64,000 nt of DNA from Drosophila persimilis (taxonomy: Eukaryota; Arthropoda; Insecta; Diptera; Drosophilidae): contig NW_020825706.1 of assembly GCF_003286085.1 (NCBI RefSeq), positions 4,340,001 to 4,404,000 of the forward strand, written 5' to 3'. Of the stretch, positions 34,213-46,858 are shown piece by piece. The position numbers and the translations under genes were made by a program. The notes under the pieces were generated by a model. That model saw nothing but the letters and a program-made list of their open reading frames with translations, did no database searches and was not told the DNA's origin. How positions within the stretch are numbered: position 1 is the stretch's first letter; every line of letters begins with the position of its first letter.

Positions 34213-37129
34213 AATGAAATACGCCTCTCCGCTTGCAGAAAACTTATCTCCGGCGGCGAGAAGTTTATTTCCCCGGCCTGACAACTTATCTCTGCTAACG
34301 AAATACGTCTCTCCGGTGGCGGAAAGCTTATCTCCGGCGGCGGGAAATATATATCCCCTGCCGGACAACTTATTTCTATCCGCTGGCGGAAAACTTTTCT
34401 CCAGAGGGGGAAATTTATAGCCCCTGCCGGACAACTTATCTCCGCTGACGAACTACGTTTCTCCGCCGACAGAAAACTTATCTCCGCTGGCAGAACATTT
34501 ACCTCCGGCGGCGGGAAATTTATATCCCCGGCCTGACAACTTATCCCTGCTAACGAAATACGTCTCTCCGCTGGCGGAAAACTTATTTCCGGTGGCGGGA
34601 AATATATATCCCCTGCCGGACAACTTATCTCTGCTGACGAAATACGTCTCTTCGCTGGCAGTAAACTTATCTCCGGTGGCGGGAAATATATATCCCCTGC
34701 CGGACAACTTATCTCTGCTGACGAAATACGTCTCTCCGCTTGCAGAAAACTTATCTCTGCTGACGAAATACGTCTCTCCGCTGGCGGAAAACGAATTTCC
34801 GGTGGCGGGAAATATATATCATCTGCCGGACAACTTATCTCTGCTGACGAAATACGTCCCTCCGCTGCCGGAAAACTTATTTCCGGTGCCGGGAAATCTA
34901 TATCCGCTGGCGGACAGCTTATCTCCGCTGGCAGACCATTTATCTCCGCTGACGAACTACGATTCTCCGCTGGCAGAAATGTTCTCTACGGCGGCGGGAA
35001 TTTTTTAAATCCCCTGACGGACAACTTATCTCCGCTGACGAACTACGTTTCTCCGCCGACAGAAAACTTGTCTCCGCTGGCAGAACATTTACTTACTTTA
35101 CTTATGGCGGCGAGGAATATATATCACCTGCCGGACATCTTATCTCTGCTGACAAAATACATCTCTTCGCTGGCGGAAAACTTATTTCCGGTGGCGGGAA
35201 ATCTATATCCCCTGCCGGACATCTTATCTCTGCTGACGAAATACATCTCTCCGCTTGCACAAAACTTATCTCCGGCGGCGAAAAGTTTATATCCCCGGCC
35301 TGACAACTTATCTCTCCTGACGAAATACGTCTCTTCGCTGGCAGTAAACTTATCTCCGGTGGCGGGAAATATATATCCCCTGCAGGGCAACTTATATCCG
35401 CAGACGAACTACGTTCCTCCGTCGGCAGAAAACTTATCTCTGCTGGCAGAACATTTACCTCCGGCGGCGGGAAATTTATATCCCCTGCCGGACAACTTAT
35501 CTCTACTGACAAAATACGTCTCTCCGGTTGCAGAAAACTTATCTCCGGCGGCGAGAAGTTTATATCCCCGGCCTGACAACTTATCCCTGCTAACGAAATA
35601 TGTCTCTCCGCTGTCGGAAAACTTATTTCCGGTGGCGGGAAATATATATCCCCTGCCGGACAACTTATCTCTGCTGACGAAATACGTCTCTCCACTGGCA
35701 GTAAACTTATCTCCGGTGGCGGGAAATATATATCCCCTGCAGGGCAACTTATATCCGCTAGCAGACCATTTATCTCCGCTGACGAACTACGATTCTCCAC
35801 TGGCAGAAATCTTATCTCCGGCGGCGGGAATTTTGTATATCCCCTGACAGACAATTTATCTCCGCTGACGAATTACGTTTCTCCGCCGGCAGAAAACTTA
35901 TCTCCGCTGGCAGAACATTTACTTATGGAGGCGAGGAATTTATATCACCTGCCGGACATCTTATCTCTGCTGACAAAATACATCTCTTCGCTGCCGGAAA
36001 ACTTATCTGCGGTGGCGGAAATTTATATCCGCTGGCGGAAAACTTTTCTCCGATAACAGACATCTTATCCTCGCTGCCGGACAACTTATCTCTGCTGACG
36101 AACTACGTTTCTCCGCCGGCAGAAAACTTATCTCCGCTGGCAGAACATTTACCTCCGTCGGCGGGAAATTTATATCCCCTGCCGGACATCTTATCTCGGC
36201 TGACGAAATACGTCTCTCCGCTTGCAGAAAACTTATCTTTGCAGACGAAATACGTCTCTCAGCTGGCGGAAAACTAAATTCCGGTAGCAGGAAATATATA
36301 TCCCCTTCCGGACAACTTATCTCTGCTGACGAAATACGTCTCTACGATGGCAGAAAACTTATCTCCGGCGGCGGGAAATCTATATCCCCTGCCGGACAAC
36401 TTATCTCCGCAGACGAAATACGTCTCTACGCTGGCAGAAAACTTATTTCCGGTGGCGGGAAATCTATATCCCCTGCCGGACAACTTATCTCTGCTGACGA
36501 AATACGTCTCTCCGCTTGCAGACAACTTATTTCTGCTGACGAAATACGTCTCTCCGCTTGCAGAAAACTTATCTCTGCTGACGAAATACGTCTCTCCGCT
36601 GGCGGAAAACGAATTTCCGGTGGCGGGAAATATATATCATCTGCCGGACAACTTATCTCCGCAGACGAAATACGTCTCTACGATGGCAGAAAACTTATCT
36701 CCGGCGGCGGGAAATCTATATCCCCTGCCGGACAACTTATCTCCGCAGACGAAATACGTCTCTACGCTGGCAGAAAACTTATTTCCGGTGGCGGGAAATC
36801 TATATCCCCTGCCGGACAACTTATCTCTGCTGACGAAATACGTCTCTCCGCTTGCAGAAAACTTATCTTTGCTGACGAAATACGTCTCTCCGCTGGCGGA
36901 AAACTAATTTCCGGTAGCAGGAAATATATATCCCCTTCCGGACAACTTATCTCTGCTGAAGAAATACGTCTCTCCGCTGGCAGTAAACTTATCTCCGGTG
37001 GCGGGAAATATTTATCCGGAATATTTAGCCGGAAGACTTATCTCCGCTAGCAGACCATTTATCTCCGCTGACGAACTACGATTCTTCAGAAATCTTATCT
37101 CCGGCGGCGGGAATTTTGTATATCCCCTG
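34213..37129. repeat. Satellite block between LINE C and BEL-2
   Basis: This is a 21-bp monomer array. The first 150 bp match 38868-39020, the block after BEL-2. The module cttatggaggcgaggaattt followed by the ggcggaaatttatatccgct variant lies at 35925-36060. A 336-bp (4 x 84) tandem duplication is visible from 36341 to 36677. The last 300 bp match the BEL-1 flank. There is no gene. Confidence 0.93.
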
Positions 37130-38850
37130 TGAAATTTTAGAATAGTTTTTCTAAATAACAATACCGAAATTTTGGGTGACTGCAATTTTTTTTATTTTAA
37201 TACGACGAAAGAAAAGGTGTGCGTGCGTTCGATTTCAGGGATTTTTCTCGACTCCTTTTCATATAATAAAATAATTTCTTCTATGCCTACCTTACCTACG
37301 GTGGCAAAGCGGGGCGAATTCGCCAAGAGCGAGAGAACGAGCTTTTATTGCGCTCCCGCTTTGCCCTAGCCTAACTTACACTAGACTTCATGAAATACTA
37401 TCCTAATAACAATTATTATTATTCAAATGGCGCTACACCGGCCCCGTTGAAGGCCTGGAAGGCTTCAAACCATTGGCAGAAGCGCCAATTTGTGTATCGG
37501 CCTCCTGAACGTGGCTCCGCTGCTCGTCCTTAGCTCGACCACTCTGACCCTTCCGTCCTGCCCGGCGGTTGTTCCGACCACCCTTCCGAGGAGCCAGTGT
37601 TGAGGGGGCAGGTTGTCCTCGGCGACGATTACTAGGTCGCCTTCCTTTATGTTTGGCTCCTCCTGGTGCCACTTGCATCTCATTTGTAATCCCAGCACAT
37701 ACTCCCGGGACCATCGCTGCCAGAACATTTGCCTGGCTGACGAGACAAGCCGCCATCGCTTTAAGCAGCTCAGACCCTCCTGGTCCGGGGTCCTGGGTGC
37801 TGGGGGTGCGATGAGCGGCCCGCCTGTCAGCAGGTGACCGGGAGTCAGCGCGTCTCCGTCGCTTGGGTCTGGGCTTAGGGGTCCTAGCGGGCGCGAGTTG
37901 AGTACCGCCTCGATCCCGACCAGCACGGTCTCCAGCTCCTCTGCGGTGAGGAGAGCGCTTCCGACTGCCCGTAGGAGTAGGCCCTTGGCAGACTTCACAC
38001 CGGCCTCCCAAAGTCCGCCCATGTGCGGTGCTCGAGGCGGTATGAAGGCAAACTCGCACCCGCTTCTTGACGCAAATTCGCGTATCGCGTCCGCTTCCGC
38101 CTCGATCTTCTTTCGCAGTTCGCTGAAGTGGCGACTTGCTCCGACGAAATTTGTCGCGTTGTCGCAGTTCACGCGTTGCGGACATCCTCGACGACCGACG
38201 AACCTTTGGAATGCCAACAAGAAGGAATTAGTCGTCAAATCGGAGACAATTTCTAAATGAACCGCCTTGGACGCAAAACAGACAAATAACGCTATGTAGG
38301 ACTTATAAGGGGGCCTTCCACGAATTTTCAGAGTCGTATAGACTGGGCCACAAAAATCAACGCCACATACTGAAAATGGGCGGAGAGCACGGAGCCGGTC
38401 TGCGGGTAAGTTGCCCATCATTTGGGTCTGGAGTAGCGGCTTGCATTTAAAGCAACGAATACACGACCTAACTGTCGCCCTGCAGACCGCCTGAGCATTC
38501 ACTATCCAAATGCGCTGTCTAAGGATACTCACGAGTGCTCGTGGGCCGGCATGAAAATTCGTTTGATGCAGATAGCGAACGTATGTCTGCACAAACTGCG
38601 AGCGTTTTGTCAATAACAAAGGAAACTTGGCATTATATGACATAGGAGCGTTAACTAGTCGCCCCCCAACTCGCAACAACGAAAAAGAGCACCATGTCCC
38701 AGCCTCTTCATGGATGAAGGGATTCAAGCGCTGAAGACTGGGGCCTAACTTGGTGCCTTTACGAACCCTTTCAATATCTTCTTGAGACTCATTTTTCTGT
38801 GTTATTTCGACTATTTTTAGAAACGCCTCGTCGTATTCTACGGATGACGG
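37130..38850 (-). mobile_element. BEL-2: BEL/Pao end fragment, duplicate of BEL-1
   Basis: The 308-bp LTR at 37130-37437 is followed by the integrase-end part of pol, all on the minus strand. It stops at gatgacgg (38850), the same point as BEL-1, and is followed by the same satellite cagaaaacttatctctgct. It is broken, with most of the element absent. Left flank, right junction and interior all match BEL-1 closely. Confidence 0.93.
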
Positions 38851-40505
38851 CAGAAAACTTATCTCTGCTTACGAAATACGCCTCTCCGCTTGCAGAAAAC
38901 TTATCTCCGGCGGCGAGAAGTTTATTTCCCCGGCCTGACAACTTATCTCTGCTAACGAAATACGTCTCTCCGGTGGCGGAAAGCTTATCTCCGGCGGCGG
39001 GAAATATATATCCCCTGCCGGACAACTTATCTCTGCTGACGAAATACGACTCTTCGCTGGCAGTAAACTTATCTCCGGTGGCGGGAAATATATATCCCCT
39101 GCAGGGCAACTTATATCCGCAAACGAACTACGTTCCTCCGTCGGCAGAAAACTTATCTCTGCTGGCAGAACATTTACCTCCGGCGGCGGGAAATTTATAT
39201 CCCCTGCCGGACAACTTATCTCTACTGACAAAATACGTCTCTCCGCTTGCAGAAAACTTATCTCCGGCGGCGAGAAGTTTATATCCCCGGCCTGACAACT
39301 TATCCCTGCTAACGAAATATGTCTCTCCGCTGTCGGAAAACTTATTTCCGGTGGCGGGAAATATATATCCCCTGCCGGACAACTTATCTCTGCTGACGAA
39401 ATACGTCTCTCCACTGGCAGTAAAATTATCTCCGGTGGCGGGAAATATATATCCCCTGCCGTACAACTTATCTCCGCTAGCAGACCATTTATCTCCGCTG
39501 ACGAACTACGATTCTCCGCTGGCAGAAATCTTATCTCCGGCGGCGGGAATTTTGTATATCCCCTGACAGACAATTTATCCCCGCTGACGAATTACGTTTC
39601 TCCGCCGGCAGAAAACTTATCTCCGCTGGCAGAACATTTACTTATGGAGGCGAGGAATTTATATCACCTGCCGGACATCTTATCTCTGCTGACAAAATAC
39701 ATCTCTTCGCTGCCGGAAAACTTATCTGCGGTGGCGGAAATTTATATCCGCTGGCGGAAAACTTTTCTCCGATAACAGACATCTTATCCTCGCTGCCGGA
39801 CAACTTATCTCTGCTGACGAACTACGTTTCTCCGCCGGCAGAAAACTTATCTCCGCTGGCAGAACATTTACCTCCGTCGGCGGGAAATTTATATCCCCTG
39901 CCGGACATCTTATCTCGGCTGACGAAATACGTCTCTCCGCTTGCAGAAAACTTATCTTTGCAGACGAAATACGTCTCTCCGCTGGCGGAAAACTAATTTC
40001 CGGTAGCAGGAAATATATATCCCCTTCCGGACAACTTATCTCTGCTGACGAAATACGTCTCTACGATGGCAGAAAACTTATCTCCGGCGGCGGGAAATCT
40101 ATATCCCCTGCCGGACAACTTATCTCCGCAGACGAAATACGTCTCTACGCTGGCAGAAAACTTATTTCCGGTGGCGGGAAATCTATATCCCCTGCCGGAC
40201 AACTTATCTCTGCTGACGAAATACGTCTCTCCGCTTGCAGAAAACTTATCTTTGCTGACGAAATACGTCTCTCCGCTGGCGGAAAACTAATTTCCGGTAG
40301 CAGGAAATATATATCCCCTTCCGGACAACTTATCTCTGCTGAAGAAATACGTCTCTCCGCTGGCAGTAAACTTATCTCCGGTGGCGGGAAATATATATCC
40401 CCTGCCGGAAGACTTATCTCCGCTAGCAGACCATTTATCTCCGCTGACGAACTACGATTCTTCAGAAATCTTATCTCCGGCGGCGGGAATTTTGTATATC
40501 CCCTG
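38851..40505. repeat. Satellite block between BEL-2 and BEL-3
   Basis: This is a 21-bp monomer array. At 39552-39580 it contains an unoccupied version of the BEL insertion site (tttgtatatcccctgacag), matching the joined left and right flanks of BEL-3. The module with cttatggaggcgaggaattt lies near 39645. The block ends in the 5-bp target sequence ccctg (40501-40505). There is no gene. Confidence 0.93.
40501..40505. repeat. Target-site duplication of BEL-3, left copy (ccctg)
   Basis: The bases ccctg precede the left LTR and recur at 57815-57819 after the right LTR, followed by acagacaattta as in the empty sites at 35840 and 39560. This ties the two distant LTRs to one insertion. Confidence 0.9.
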
Positions 40506-40813
40506 TGAAATTTTAGAATAGTTTTTCTAAATAACAATACCGAAATTTTGGGTGACTGCAATTTTTTTTATTTTAATACGACGAAAGAAAAGGGGTGCGT
40601 GCGTTCGATTTCAGGGATTTTTCTCGACTCCTTTTCATATATTAAAATAATTTCTTCTATGCCTACCTTACCTACGGTGGCAAAGCGGGGCGAATTCGCC
40701 AAGAGCGAGAGAACGAGCTTTTATTGCGCTCCCGCTTTGCCCTAGCCTAACTTACACTAGACTTCATGAAATACTATCCTAATAACAATTATTATTATTC
40801 AAATGGCGCTACA
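40506..40813 (-). repeat. BEL-3 3' LTR (left in window)
   Basis: This 308-bp LTR has plus-strand ends tgaaatttt and gcgctaca. It matches the LTRs of BEL-1 (27804-28111) and BEL-2 (37130-37437) almost exactly and the right LTR of BEL-3 with about four differences. Confidence 0.94.
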
Positions 40814-40840
40814 CCGGCCCCGTTGAAGGCCTGGAAGGCT

Positions 40841-43800
40841 TCAAACCATTGGCAGAAGCGCCAATTTGTGTATCGGCCTCCTGAACGTGGCTCCGCTGCT
40901 CGTCCTTAGCTCGACCACTCTGACCCTTCCGTCCTGCCCGGCGGTTGTTCCGACCACCCTTCCGAGGAGCCAGTGTTGAGGGGGCAGGTTGTCCTCGGCG
41001 ACGATTACTAGGTCGCCTTCCTTTATGTTTGGCTCCTCCTGGTGCCACTTGCATCTGATTTGTAATCCCAGCACATACTCCCGGGACCATCGCTGCCAGA
41101 ACATTTGCCTGGCTGACGAGACAAGCCGCCATCGCTTTAAGCAGCTCAGACCCTCCTGGTCCGGGGTCCTGGGTGCTGGGGGTGCGATGAGCGGCCCGCC
41201 TGTCAGCAGGTGACCGGGAGTCAGCGCGTCTCCGTCGCTTGGGTCTGGGCTTAGGGGTCCTAGCGGGCGCGAGTTGAGTACCGCCTCGATCCCGACCAGC
41301 ACGGTCTCCAGCTCCTCTGCGGTGAGGAGAGCGCTTCCGACTGCCCGTAGGAGTAGGCCCTTGGCAGACTTCACACCGGCCTCCCAAAGTCCGCCCATGT
41401 GCGGTGCTCGAGGCGGTATGAAGGCAAACTCGCACCCGCTTCTTGACGCAAATTCGCGTATCGTATCCGCTTCCGCCTCGATCTTCTTTCGCAGTTCGCT
41501 GAAGTGGCGACTTGCTCCGACGAAATTTGTCGCGTTGTCGCAGTTCACGCGTTGCGGACATCCTCGACGACCGACGAACCTTTGGAATGCCAACAAGAAG
41601 GAATTAGTCGTCAAATCGGAGACAATTTCTAAATGAACCGCCTTGGACGCAAAACAGACAAATAACGCTATGTAGGACTTATAAGGGGGCCTTCCACGAA
41701 TTTTCAGAGTCGTATAGACTGGGCCACAAAAATCAACGCCACATACTGAAAATGGGCGGAGAGCACGGAGCCGGTCTGCGGGTAAGTTGCCCATCATTTG
41801 GGTCTGGAGTAGCGGCTTGCATTTAAAGCAACGAATACACGACCTAACTGTCGCCCTGCAGACCGCCTGAGCATTCATTATCCAAATGCGCTGTCTAAGG
41901 ATACTCACGAGTGCTCGTGGGCCGGCATGAAAATTCGTTTGATGCAGATAGCGAACGTATGTCTGCACAAACTGCGAGCGTTTTGTCAATAACAAAGGAA
42001 ACTTGGCATTATATGACATAGGAGCGTTAACTAGTCGCCCCCCAACTCGCAACAACGAAAAAGAGCACCATGTCCCAGCCTCTTCATGGATGAAGGGATT
42101 CAAGCGATGAAGACTGGGGCCTAACTTGGTGCCTTTACGAACCCTTTCAATATCTTCTTGAGACTCATTTTTCTGTGTTATTTCGACTTTTTTTAGAAAC
42201 GCCTCGTCGTATTCTACGGATGACGGAATTTTTTCAAAGTTGAGACTTTTGTCTTTGCATTTTCGGATGAAGCGGAAAACGAAAACGAACACTCTTAGCA
42301 GTTTGAGGTGTGACGAGTATCCCTCGATTACATCCACTAAGTCATTTGGCTTGGCCGCGACGGTCAGTCCGACCGATTTCTTCCGACTTTCCATCTGTAT
42401 CTCTTCTTCGGAAAGCTCGAAGTGTGGATTTCTGGGCCAGCTCTCTTCTTCAAACTTTAAGAACTCTGGTCCACCAAACCAGATCGACTGCACGATTTCC
42501 TCTACGTCACAACCTCTCGAAACTATGTCTGCTGGGTTCTGTTTTGTTGGCACATGCCGCCACGTAGCTTCACTTGACCTTTCTTGAATCTCCGCTACTC
42601 GGTTCGCAACGAATGTTGACAACGATGAAGGGTGGGATCTGATCCAATGAAGAGTAACTTCTGAATCTGACCAGAATATCATTTTATCAATTGGAACCTT
42701 GAGCAGTGATTTGATTCGGTGACAAAGGTCTGCTAGAAGGTGAGCGGCACATAACTCAAGCCTTGGGAGCGTTTTCGTCTTGAGTGGCGCTACTTTCGAC
42801 TTTGCAGTCAACAAGGAGACCTTGAAACCTTCTGCAGTCTTTCAACGGATATAGACGCAGGCTCCATAAGCTCTCATGGATGCGTCGGCAAAGGCATGTA
42901 CTTGAATCGGTGACATGGGATCAGTATGCACAAATCGAGGTATGGTAATCTTCTCCAACTGACCCAAGGATTCTTTTAATAAGTTCCATGCTGTTTCCAA
43001 CTTCATTGGAATTGACTCATCCCAATCTAGCTTGTTGAGCCAAAGCTCCTGCAGTAGGATCTTTCCCTTAATTACTAAAGGACTTAACAAGCCAAGGGGG
43101 TCAAACAGCTTTGATGTCACCGATAAGTTGTTCCGTTTTGTCGCTCGGAGACCCATAACTGACGTGTCAATTTGGAACTTAAAGACGTCTTCGTGTGGCA
43201 GCCACGATATTCCTAACGCCTTAGTTGACTCTGAGTCCGAGATCGTTATCGGTTTAACTGTGCTCTCGGATGCGGTGACCTCAGGTGAGTTCGAAAACCA
43301 TTTAGTCAATTCAAACCCAGCGGTTTGAAGAACCTGAGCCACATCAGACTTAATTGTCTTTAACTCCTCTACGCAACCAGCACCAGTCAACATGTCATCG
43401 ACATAGAAGTCGGAGTCGATAACTTCAGCAGCTTTAGGGAATGAGAGTTTTGCAGACTCACTCAACCTCTTCAAACACCGAATTGCCAAAAATGGGGCTG
43501 GTCCAGTCCCATATGTTACGGTGTTGAGCTGGTATATTCTCAAGGACTCAGACGGGTCTCTTTTCCACACTATGAGCTGGAATTGTCTATCCGCATCAGC
43601 GACCCAGACTTGGCGATACATCTTCTTAACATCGGCTGTCAAGGCGTACCTGTGTAGTCTGAATCGGAGCAATGTCGAATACAGCTCATCCTGTATCGTA
43701 GGACCGACCATCAATATGTCGTTCAAGGCCACCTGAGAGGACGTTTTACAAGACGCATCGAAAACGACGCGGAGCTTGGTCGACGTGCTTTGAGGCCTCA

Positions 43801-46018
43801 ACACACACTGATGTGGAATGAAATAATGTGGAGTTTTGGGGATTGTGTTGTCTGTGGTAGACATGTGACCCAAGGAGAGGTACTCTTCCATGAACTCCAA
43901 GTACATTTTCTGCAACTCGGGGTGACGAGACAATCTTTTTTCAAGCGATAAAAACCGCCGTTTAGCCACTTCAAAGGAGTTGCCTAAGATACTGGGATCT
44001 GATTTGAACGGCAGTCTTACTTCAAACCGACCTGAAGGCACGACCTGAGTAGTCCTTCTATAATGCTTTTCACATAACTTGTGTTCAGGAGATAAAGACT
44101 TTTTAGAAGACGGCAATTCTTCCAGTGACCAAAACTTTTGTAATGTATTGTCGATGTGGATCACTGACTCTTCTCGACAACTCAAACAATTCCTAGCTTC
44201 TTGGGTGGCAGTCACCTTTGGAGTGTATCTGCCCGACACAATCCAGCCGAGAAGCGTTTTCTGCAGAGTTGGATAGTCAGGACCTTGTCGAATCTGACCA
44301 ACAGATAGAAGTTCGAAAAATGTTTCTGCACCTATCAACATATCTATCTTCTGTGACTTGAAGAAATATGGGTCTGCAAGTGGTAAGTTCTTCGGGATTT
44401 TCCAGTCACTCACGTTAAGTGTCTGATCAGGGTGATACGCCGAAATGGACCTTAGAATCCAGAAATCAACCGAAAACTCACTACCAGTAATTCGCGACTT
44501 CACCACCGTGTGTATCTTTTTCTTGACTTGTGAATTGGATTCACCAATACCAAGCAAGTTGATACACGACTCCTCCCTACGGATCTGTAAGCGCTGTGCT
44601 AAGTCCTCAGTTATAAAATTGGTTTGAGACCCCGAGTCAAGCAGAGCTCGGGCCAAAACATGTTCACCATTATTTGTTCGGACGCTTACGATCGACGTAG
44701 CCAGAATAACTCTATCCATAGCTGTCGCATGGAGAGCATGCGAAGTGGAAGGTTGATTCTGATTGGGAGGAGGAGAAGAATTCTCTGGGGGTGATGGTAA
44801 CGCTAGACTTTTATTCGCCACTGTGTACCTATGCAATAAGGTATGGTGTGAGCAGCCACACACTCGACACTTCTTAGCTTTGCATCGTACTACAGAGTGG
44901 CCTGGCTGCAGACAATTGATGCACAAGGATGCAGTTTTTGCAAATTCGAACCTTTGCATTACTGCTAGCCGACCAAATGGACTGCAATCTGTCAACAAAT
45001 GGCCTTTCGCATTGCAGTAGCTGCATTGTTGATTTTTAGTATTCGCGGTGAAACACGCGAATGAGCTCCGATTATGCGGCTTGCTTGGCACAGCTTTCTG
45101 CTCCTGCTTTGGTTTGTCCGAATTTTTGGCCGAAAGATGCTGATGTCTGCGATTAAGCAACCTTTCACAGTCCGTCCAAAGTGGCAGTTTGTCATAATCG
45201 AGCTGTTCTTCCCATTTCTCTTTGGTCACCGGATCGACTCTGCTCAAGACGAGATGAATAATCATCGCATTCGAGATCTTTTTATCATCGCCTATCGACA
45301 ACAACGAACCATATATGGATGAGGCGGTATCGATAAGGTTCCTTAAGGACGATGCTGATTGCTGGGTCATTTTGGGAAGATTAAATAGGGCATCAATGTG
45401 ATTTTTAAAGATCAGACAATCATTATCGTAGACCCGTTTTAAGCTAGCCATTGCTTTCTCGTAGTTGGTCTCGGTTACTTGGAAAGCCCTAACTGTTCCC
45501 AACGCTTCACCGGAGAGACACGAAAGCAAATGATTGAACTTTTCGATAATTGGAATGCTTTGATCATTATGAACTAGAGTCTCAAATAAACCTATGAAGT
45601 TTTTAAAGTCCGAAAAGTTGCCGCTGAACTGCGGCAGAGCTAACTTCGGAAGGCGAGCACGAGTTGGGCCACCATAAGCTGGTACTGCCGGTATTGTCTC
45701 ATCAGCTGTCTTTAATGCGCAAATGAGAGACATTAATTTTGCCTTTGTGACAATTGAGAGTTCTTCCAACTCAACTCCAAATTCATCGTCAATGTCTATA
45801 TGTTCAATCTTCTCTTGAAGTTCGCGTGCCGTGTCAATGCTACGCATCAGCGTTTCGAGTCTGCACTCGAGCTCCGTCAATACCAGCGGAATATCCCCCG
45901 CTTCTAAACGGTCCGCTAATAAACGAATGCCTTTGACACGGCAACTGCGCTTTTTCTTCAGCTCTTCAAGGACGATATTGTTGGCTTTTAAGGTCATATT
46001 GATTCTCAATACAAGCAA
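40841..46018 (-). pseudogene. BEL/Pao gag-pol coding region of BEL-3
   Basis: Read on the minus strand from right to left. A gag region with a BEL-type N-terminal helical part (DUF1759-like, A-L-P-Q-F-S-G-N-F-S-D-F) is followed by zinc knuckles C-S-Y-C-N-A-K-G-H-L-L-T-D-C and C-I-N-C-L-Q-P-G-H. Next come an aspartic protease core (L-L-D-S-G-S-Q-T-N-F), reverse transcriptase with F-Y-V-D-D-M, a Pao-type (peptidase A17-like) segment, RNase H (W-S-D-S-E-V-T-L-H-W), then integrase with an H-H-C-C-like region (C-I-R-C-F-K-C-K), F-V-C-F-A-S-K-A-V-H, C-D-N-A-T-N-F and G-G-L-W-E-A, and a C-terminal domain typical of BEL integrases. The region is largely open but appears broken in about one place. Confidence 0.9.
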
Positions 46019-46621
46019 CTGAAGGCGAAAGATCGTTTCTAATAATCATATTTAATGCCGAGGCACTCAATGAAATAATGGGTAATTGTACCCAAACGAG
46101 GTGAAAAACCAATATACCCGGAAAATTTACTGTATAGCGTCGCTTGGTTGGCGCGTACACGAAAACCACACAAGAATACCAACGAACTGCACTGGTGACA
46201 AGCGAAAACGAAAAATTTCACCGCTGCAGTTCTGAAGAATGAACGTTGTGTATACGTATGCACCGACAACGATCGACGCTAAATTTGGCGAAGCACGACT
46301 TTGTCTTAATTGATAGTTGGATCCTACTGACACCAAACGAATATACCCGACGAAAACAGGGTAGCGCGTCACTTGGTGTTTGGTTTGGATCAAGCGCGCC
46401 AAACAAAAGAACAACGATAAGCAACGGTGAAGAGCGAAAGCGAGACGAAAAAATTCACCGCTGCAGCTGCGTATTGGTATGCGTGCTTGGCCAACGACCC
46501 AACTATACATATATTTGACATAACGAAAACGAGAAAGGGGAAAGGGGCGACAGCGATTGCAGTTAAAATGAGTTATATGTGTAGTTATTGCGTCCAAGAG
46601 GGTTAGATGTACATATGTATG

Positions 46622-46653
<32 letters not shown>

Positions 46654-46858
46654 TGTATGTATGTATTAATATACATATATGCTCAACTCTAACTACAGCA
46701 TGCAATCTAGCTCTACTATGTCATACGTATGTGCCAAGAATTGAAAGCGAGGTGCAATTGTTTCAGCACAAGACAATAATTGCGAGTTTTTTAATCTTTT
46801 CGTCTTCACTCGAGCTTTCAATTTTTTGCACAAATACCTCTTGGGAAGATAGGAAATT
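46019..46858 (-). other. BEL-3 5' leader, part left of the nested element
   Basis: This non-coding leader contains an imperfect direct repeat of about 230 bp. The element aatatacccg is at 46111 and 46340, and ttcaccgctgcag at 46217 and 46454. It is followed by an (atgt)n microsatellite at about 46624-46666. It resumes at 57227 after the gypsy-type insertion. Confidence 0.7.
46624..46666. repeat. Tetranucleotide microsatellite (atgt)n
   Basis: About ten tandem copies of atgt lie inside the BEL-3 leader. A shorter atgt run lies in the other leader part near 57385. Confidence 0.9.

Noticed and set aside
27804-38850. BEL-1 and BEL-2 as independent insertions
   Set aside because: Both have the same left flank and the same internal break joined to the same satellite, so they are duplicates of one event.
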